Positions 57,901-64,000 of a DNA stretch of 64,000 nucleotides are shown one piece after another (within the stretch, counting starts at the first letter, position 1; each line of letters begins with the position of its first letter). The notes under the pieces are model-generated. The model searched no databases. It had not been told where the DNA came from and saw only the letters and a program-made list of their open reading frames with translations. The stretch is from assembly GCF_030272615.1 (NCBI RefSeq), contig NC_081414.1:205001-269000 (forward strand). Direction: 5' to 3'. Source of the stretch: Cryptomeria japonica. Its lineage: Eukaryota; Streptophyta; Pinopsida; Cupressales; Cupressaceae. A program made the translations under genes and the position numbers.

Positions 57901-60539
57901 GATTTGAGCCCCATGGCCAAGGCAAGAAGATAAAAAATATTCCTACAAGAATAATATTTTGGTATCTTGTAGTTAGGACATTCAATGTTAATTAATAATT
58001 ATATTGTATATTTAGTGTTGAAAGGATTAAAGTTGTTTTTTTTTATTGGGTTAAAAAAATAAATTAATACACACATTTCTTGTCATGTTATTTTTTTGTG
58101 ATCAATAAAAGGCCAAGCCAAATTATATTCATTATAAAATATTATATCCATATAGTAAATCTGGAAGCCGAGCCGAACTCCAGGCTAAACCAGATAGGAT
58201 TATGACTACCAGACACAGATACCTTGCAAAATGGTCTGAGACCTCCCTAAACCTGATACAAGCCTTTATATGATAATGCTGAGCCATGCTCAAGGCCATA
58301 AACTGGACTTGTACACCCAAGGTACATCCAAAAAAGACTGACATACTCAACTTAGCCGCTAACCCAAGTCAATACTAAAAGGACTAAATTCCACAATTAG
58401 AGCCGAACAGACCAGAGTAGACAACTCCAATTCCCGTGTCATTGCTGACCTCTCCAGTTCAGATGGACAAACTTCTTCCTGACAAGGGATAGGGCCACCA
58501 GCATCCACCAACGCCGGCTCGAACCCTTCCGCAATCAAATAGTCTTTCCACCAATTCCCACTTCCTGTCGTGTTGTTGTTGCCATTGTCCTTATTGGTAA
58601 TTATGATGGACAATTCTTACATTCAACCTTTTTAGCCTCATTTCTGGTCATGTTATCATTGCCATTGTCATTTCTTGCAAGTATGATGGATAATAGATCA
58701 AAGTAGTTGTTGCACTTGCTACTTTGTTCATTTTGTTGAACTTTTGTGTGGAGGGAAATTTCATTCTTTCTTGAATACTGATGTAGAACGAAATTAGTTT
58801 CTTTTGTTTTTTTATCTGATCACATCTTTTTTAACTAATTCTTTGCTATAACAGGATATTGTCAAGCCTCCCATGCTTTCCTTAAGATAGTTTTCTTTTG
58901 CATCCATTAATATATATAAAAGGTGTCCTTTTTTCGGTTTGTGGACAATTATTTTGTATAATCGAATTTTATAATTTTGTAGCCTTCAATATATAGTGCA
59001 GGTATGATATTTCAAGGAAACAGATATTGTAGAAGTTTAGTAATTCTTGTCTTTTTTTCAATGTCATATTCCTCGTCATATTTTTTTCTTGTCCTTCTGA
59101 AATCAATAATATTTTTTGTATCTTATATGGAAAGTTAGCAAACTCTTATGTAGAGGAAACTCTGTTTCATAGAAATTCAGGCAAAACCTCATATTCCAAT
59201 GACAAATGTTTATGGAGAAAATTTCAGGAAAATAGGCAATTGGGAAATTTTAACCTCTACACCAACATGCCTAGCAACAAGAGAAATGCCATGCCAAGGA
59301 TTCAATTATATGAACAATGCATGCGTAATCACTTGTAATTCAGTGTCTTGATTTTCAAACTTTTTCATGGTTTCAGTTTCACAGCAAGAAATAGTTTCCC
59401 TCTATGAACGCTTTTGTGCTCTAGATCGAAATGGGACGGGTTTTATATCAGCAGACGAGTTTTTATCTGTGCCAGAGTTTGCAGTGAATCCACTTTCTAA
59501 GGTAATTTTTTTTGATGTTGAGGTTTATTGCAACTCTTTGTTTCATATAACTGAATTGCCCCTCACTATGTAGCTGAATGGTAAATCTTGATGTACCCTC
59601 TCAAACTAGATTCAAGATCACCCAATTTAGTTATATTGTTAATGAACACAAGTTAGCTAAATCTGTCACTAAAATAATAATGCAATTCAAAATATTGCTA
59701 TTCATTTGCATATAGAATTGTATCAGCAGAATTCAGTTTGAAATTATTAATATTTGTCTTTTTCTGTGCAGAGGTTGTTGAGAATGCTTGATGGCTTAAA
59801 CTTCAAAGATTTTATATCCTTTTTGTCACCTTTTAGCTCGAAAGCTAATCTGCTTCAAAAAATTGAATGTAAGAGTTCCAGTTAAGACCTTAATTAAAAT
59901 TAATGTCCTTGAAATTCAAATGAAAGAAAAAAAGATATAGATATTTGTGTATTGGTTTTTACAAAGCATAAAGACATTACTAGGTTTGTTAAACATTGTT
60001 TTCCGATTTCCTACAACTTTTGATTCAAGAACATGGATTGACATTCATGCATGTACTTGGTGATCACTTTTGTTCTATGGCACTTTACCAGTCATCTACA
60101 AGGTTTATGATTCAGACGGCAATGGAAAAGTGACACTTCGTGATTTACTAGAAGTCTTGCAGGACTTGACTGGCTCTTTTATTTCTGAAGAGCAGCGCCA
60201 GGTAATTATATTCTCCTATCTTGTGTACTTAAACTAAATCCTCATCGGAATAGAATAGCTTCTTTGTACTTAGAATGCCATGCAGGTTTAAATTGTTCAC
60301 TGTTTGCCGTAGAATGATTCATGCTTTTCATGAAAGATTGGACTTTTATGATAGATTTTGAAAGGAAAATTTTGGTTTGGTGCAATCGCTTTCCTTTCAT
60401 AAATAACTGTATCTTTATTTTGTATACTTACTACTGAACTTCTAGATGCATTTCTTAACTGCAGCAAGTTGTGGGTCAAGTTTTGGAGGAAGCAGGGTAT
60501 TCAAAAGATTGCACTTTGACGATAGATGATTTTGTGAAG
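54943..60539 (+). CDS. Calcineurin B-like EF-hand protein (five exons; last exon not in view)
   Basis: A calcium-binding regulatory protein of the calcineurin B family, close to the plant protein annotated as calcineurin subunit B. Exons are 54943-55012, 59377-59501, 59772-59868, 60092-60201 and 60465-60539, all with GT-AG borders, joining to 477 bases in one frame (159 codons). The start MGNTSSMLT has Gly2 as for N-myristoylation. EF-hand 1 is DRNGTGFISADE; EF-hand 2 (LNFKDFISFL) is degenerate; EF-hand 3 is DSDGNGKVTLRD; EF-hand 4 (KDCTLTIDDF) is weak. The family is about 175 residues, so roughly 16 C-terminal residues in one more exon are missing. That exon was not found up to 64000. A donor at 55013 rather than the GT at 55011 is required by the frame. 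No break is seen. Confidence 0.9.
56179..56248 (-). repeat. 35-bp tandem duplication with a hairpin in each copy
   Basis: Copies at 56179-56213 and 56214-56248 are identical. Each holds GCTCCATATTCATGGAGC, a perfect 7-bp stem with a 4-base loop, in the 3' region of the LINE. Confidence 0.9.
56230..56955 (-). pseudogene. Open frame downstream of LINE RNase H (unrecognised protein)
   Basis: The minus-strand frame is open from 56955 to 56230 apart from one TAA at 56605-56607. It reads FKYRTTIEVASMFAAWCLEL, EEWCGSLDSFLRM and WSANCNKEARRTAAQIGLHG, then a basic GRPRKVRKRQSKR and an acidic DNDIEDEEEDTEQAE tail. No known family is recognised. Upstream, 57093-57290 may be an earlier part in a shifted frame. 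Position after RNase H and the mixed basic and acidic tail parallel the open frame at 37204-37938 in the other LINE, though the sequences are not clearly alike. Confidence 0.5.
57340..57862 (-). pseudogene. LINE RNase H domain
   Basis: The minus strand gives WIKVNFDGTS, a TGA, GNPGPSSAGYVAKDCKGVIL, then NNEAEVKAASLAIQ, a frameshift, ERIHLQGDSQFITQAL, and HTLRAGNKEANECANRAFD. These carry the Asp, Glu and Asp of the RVT_3-type RNase H; the fourth acidic position (usually Asp in the xNxxAD pattern) reads Glu/Cys. The TGA, frameshift and truncation show that it is inactive. Confidence 0.82.
58092..58638 (-). mobile_element. Short 3' LINE fragment in intron 1
   Basis: CATTTCTTGTCATGTTAT (58074-58091) and CATTTCTGGTCATGTTAT (58639-58656) flank about 547 bases, 17 of 18 identical. 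The minus-strand 3' end reads TTTTATTGATCACAAAAAAA, a short A-tail like that of the neighbouring LINE. No conserved protein motif is left, so it is probably 3' untranslated or C-terminal sequence. Confidence 0.7.
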
Positions 60540-61249
60540 GTATGCCCATTTCGAACTTACTGTTCTTTCTGGCTAGTTCAAAACTTCTAAGTGTTTAATA
60601 GGGACTCCCTCTTTGACCTCTCTATTTATGGAATGTTGGTATCTGGACAGTGTTATGGGATATAATTGGAGATAGGCTTTTCTTGCCAATTCCATCTGCA
60701 TCTTCCTTATTTTTGCTATTCTCATGGCTCTGGCCATTTGGGAAGCTTTATTTTGGAATATGTAAGGTGATTCATTATTATTATTTTTCCATTTTGCCAA
60801 AAAAATAAAATAGGTATTCTCTTTGAATTCCTCTAATTAAATTCGATGGTCTTGATTTGTGTATTACTTAAGAAGGAGGGTTGGCACATAGGCACCCATG
60901 GGGCATATTAACCAAAGGAAACTGTTTAACTAAAGAGGAAAGCAAAAACGGAAGAGTGGTAAAAAAAGGAAAGAAAAATAAAGTGTCAATAAAGTGAAAG
61001 AACAGGATTGGGAAGGAGAAAAGTTAGTTGGAAATATAATGAGAGAGGGTTAGTGTTGAAAATTCCAATCACGATGTATAATTTTCATATTAACATTGAA
61101 TTACACACAAAACATGAAATTAAAATGGTGCAGGAGCACCTGGGCAGACAAGCAATCAGCACCACCCAAAATATTTCCCGTTTGTTTTGGTTTAATGGTC
61201 TTGTTGGCATCTCTCTTTCAATGGAAGGTGAAAAGGAAAGTTTAAAATG

Positions 61250-61575
61250 CTGATTACGGGAACATTGATTCATGGGGTCACGAGTTTTCTCAAGTTGCAA
61301 CTGTTGTCTCATGAAGCTGGAGTTCTTTTGTGAAATGCAATTAGCAAATGTGGAACCAAAAGCATACACCCTTGTCACTTGTCAGCATTCGGCAAGCATG
61401 TGGAGATGCTCAAAATGGCATTCTCAATGATGGATTGGATCTTTTTGATCAAATTGCATTTGCCAGGTGTGAAACCAAATTCCACAATCTTTGTCAGCAT
61501 CAACGCAGGTTGTGTTAAGAGTCTTGGAACAGGCTGAACAAACATCCACCGAATGATAAAATAAGAAACCAATAA
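61250..61575 (+). pseudogene. Decayed pentatricopeptide-repeat (PPR) fragment
   Basis: FFCEMQLANVEPKAYT near 61320-61370 and LPGVKPNSTIFVSI near 61460-61505 match the PPR consensus LFxxMqlaGVkPNxxTfxsil. They are about 140 bases apart, within reach of one PPR module plus a decayed spacer. Frameshifts separate LDLFDQ from LPGVKPN. PPR proteins bind organelle RNA; this copy has no open frame and is a relic. Confidence 0.5.
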
Positions 61576-63103
61576 GATATGAATCGGTGAAATTGATCAC
61601 TAGCAACGAAAAGACAAAGTGAGTCTTGTATTAAAGAAAAGGAAGAGAGCAGAATGCGTAGTGAAGAAGGGAACCTGGGAAATGATGCACAGATTTGTTT
61701 TTCAGTTTCAAAGTTTCAAACCCACAAACGAGTGCAGGCAAGAGGGGTAATAGCTGAGTGTCAGCTCAAATAATAGAAATTGGCTGGAATGACATGAGTA
61801 AGCACCAAATCGACTTTTTAGAAAAGGCTTTAACAACTTTCCAACGATTGCAATTGACAGGCGTTAGCCACCATTCAGACTTCCATTACGTAAAGCGATG
61901 AAAGAAGAGGCATCAGTTAGAAGCACAATGTTCATCCATCAAACAGATAACATTCTTATCGATTGGTCAAAACAACAAGCAATGACATGTGTTCTCATTT
62001 AATCATTTTGGAGGAAATACAGCCTAGAGAAGAGGAAGGAAAATTGAATTGGGAACACAGAGAGGCATCGATAGGAATTATGCAAATTGTTCAAGGGCTA
62101 TTTAAAAGGGAGGCAACACAGTAGGTGAAGGAGTGAATGATTGAGTGGAACTGTGTAGTAAGTGGGCAGTTAGTAAAGAGTGTGGGGCTGCGTGTAGTGA
62201 TTGTGAGAATCACGGGTGGGTTGCAGCTAATGGGAAGAGAATCTTGGTAGAAGACAGTAGAAAGATGTTAGCAGATCAAGAAAGGGTTGCAGAATGCGCA
62301 AAGAACAGAGTAGAAAGCAGTTTTAGATTACTTCATGAAAATTCTGTAATCATTGTTAATGAAAGGGAAGCCATTATTGGCCAATAAATGTAAACATTAA
62401 ATTACAGATTTGATGTAAATTAAAGTATGTTTCTTTGTTGCAATCTTTGTGTTAGTATCATTTGAGTTTGTACGCAGAGAGTCTCTGCATTGTTGTTTCG
62501 TGTTAGTGAATGAAGTTGCAAGCAAGTGAAGGCTGTCTGGCATCATAAAACAGTGGAAATGATGAACGCGAGACAAATATTTACCCCTGTAATCTGCTTT
62601 GCATGCCTTCTGAAGCTTACAAGCAACCTCTACAATTAGTCCTGTTGTATTGAAATATTACATTGCTTTGAGTTATTGAACTTCTATTCAGCTAAAATAT
62701 CTACTCTTCCAAAATAGAAATCTTATCTCTTGCAGGAGATAACTTGGAAGATATATATAAATCATTAGTGATTATCTACACTTTATTAGACTTATTGAAC
62801 TAAATAAAATACTTTTACTCTAGTCACTAAAGTGAATTACAAAATAGAAATAACTCGAACTACTTGCATGCTCACACGGAACCTGTGCAGAAATTTCGAA
62901 CTGAGGTTAAAAAACTCAAACAGTTAGGTGAGGTGAAAAGAAGAGAAGCTTTAGGAAGATAAACCACAACGAGATGAAATTTTTATTTTTGGGGCACAAT
63001 AGTAAGATACAAACCAACCATAAATACAAAGGTCATGAGAAAGTGTAAAGAAACTAACATTAATTAAATCGTTGGAACAGGTAACAGCTTCTTGGATAGC
63101 AGT

Positions 63104-63381
63104 CAAATTTCAAGTGAGGCTAGGTCTAGCATAGGATCAATCCTATGTTTCACGTTGGAATCACCAAATTACCAGGGTTCGTATGAAGTAGAGGTCAAAA
63201 AGGTGCTTTTAGGTTGATTTGCAATAGAATGATTGATAGGAGCAAATTTCATGTGAGGCTAGGTCTAGCATGGGTTCAATCCTACATTCCATCTTGGAAT
63301 CACCAAATTACCAGGGTTAGTATGAAGTAGAGGTCAAAAAGGTGCTTTAAGGTTGATTTGCAATGGAATGATTGATAGGAG
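63104..63381 (+). repeat. 139-bp tandem duplication
   Basis: Copies at 63104-63242 and 63243-63381 share GTGAGGCTAGGTCTAGCAT, GGAATCACCAAATTACCAGG and TGAAGTAGAGGTCAAAAAGG. About ten differences show an older duplication. Confidence 0.9.
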
Positions 63382-64000
63382 CACAACAAAAAATGACATA
63401 TTGAAATAGTAGAGATTAATGATAAAGTATCTTTCTCAACATTGCAAAGAATGTCAGAAGGGGCCATTGAATCTTTTCGTCCAGTGGTTAGTACACCTAG
63501 TACTTGCGATTCTTAATGGATATGGTTATGTGGCTCTTGGTTTCTGTGGTTGGAAGTTGAGGACTAGTTACATTCATCAGCATAGTCAATACAAAACTTC
63601 AACTCCTATGAGTGCATTTGGCCTGTGGTATAGGTGATCCCATTATTTTTTCCTGACAAGGACTTAATGTTGAGAGAGAGATAAGTAGATGAAGCAAGGC
63701 TAAATTAGATCATTCATTGTGGGCAAATGCTGTTTGTACATTTGTTGCGGTGTTCACATACAACATCATTTAATGTTTCTCTGGTTTTCACAGAAATATT
63801 TGGTTGGGAGACCCTTGGGCTCTTGAAAACCCAAGGTTTGATGCCATTTTTGAGTTATAATTGTTATAGATGCACTGAAGTTGGCTGTTAAAAGGGTTAT
63901 TGTAGATGTTAAGGCACCACAAATGATTTGTGAAGTCATTAAAGTAGAATTCAAGAACCACAAAATATTTGTTTAAACAGATGAAGTTTGTTTTAAGAGA

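Larger units (their letters stand above)
60540..64000 (+). other. Last visible intron of the calcineurin B-like gene
   Basis: Starts with donor GTATGC at 60540. No acceptor followed by the expected short C-terminal exon was found. An acceptor-like TTTTCACAG near 63798 leads to AAATATTTGG but is out of frame. The stretch contains the PPR relic and the 139-bp duplication. A TATA-like TATTTAAAAGGG near 62100 and an AATAAA near 62384 could be part of an old LTR, but no ends were seen. Confidence 0.5.

Noticed and set aside
60573-60800. Minus-strand open frame rich in Arg/Lys just after exon 5
   Set aside because: Lies in the intron directly after a good splice donor and has no family match.
62145-62387. 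Small protein gene of 80 residues on the plus strand
   Set aside because: No recognised motif, and it lies in the last intron near features that could belong to an old LTR; support is too weak.
63790-63860. Possible last exon of the calcineurin B-like gene (TTTTCACAG followed by AAATATTTGG)
   Set aside because: With the required phase it reads KYLVGRPLGS and a stop, not the expected C-terminus; the KIFG-like reading is out of frame.

Overview
The window is plant nuclear DNA, most likely from a gymnosperm and probably a conifer. The evidence is a dense, decayed pile-up of Ty3/gypsy Tat-type elements, LINEs and copia-type LTR pieces, long arrays of degenerate telomere-like repeats, and one real gene with very long introns (intron 1 is about 4.4 kb, and the last visible intron runs out of the window). 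Species assignment is inference.

Layout. 1-10385: a plus-strand Tat-type Ty3/gypsy element (element A). It has gag, protease, G-patch, RT, RNase H, a second RNase H and integrase, all broken by stops and frameshifts, then a 3' LTR. 10386-11790: two TA/TG microsatellites around an oppositely oriented LTR piece. 11791-27065: a minus-strand relative (element B) with the same gene order, a 5' LTR, a primer-binding site and a long leader made of 21-bp repeats. A 1.54-kb LTR is inserted in its second RNase H domain. 27066-33877: leader and 5' LTR of a third, related minus-strand element (C) with no coding part visible. 33878-34105: a copia-type LTR tail.

34200-49600: degenerate telomere-like repeats, CCCTAA-like on the left and TTAGGG-like on the right, arranged as an inverted higher-order repeat. 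They are split by a 5'-truncated LINE (18-bp target-site duplication). That LINE is split by a complete 8.15-kb LTR element D (TSD GTTGG, gag and G-patch only, no RT seen), which itself contains a solo LTR (TSD AAAAT). This is a four-level nest.

49600-54340: two short serine-carboxypeptidase-like exon relics in opposite orientation, AT-rich DNA, and a 1.4-kb TC-rich satellite. 54943-64000: the only host gene recognised, a calcineurin B-like EF-hand protein on the plus strand. Five exons are placed and join in one frame (159 codons); the final short exon was not found. Its intron 1 holds two antisense 5'-truncated LINEs with clear target-site duplications. The last intron holds a decayed PPR fragment and a 139-bp tandem duplication.

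The most interesting signal is in the leaders of elements B and C. Both follow the order PBS, array, conserved block, array. The arrays keep a strict 21-bp period while their sequence has drifted almost completely outside a short GCTA-like core. No tRNA, rRNA or CRISPR was recognised.
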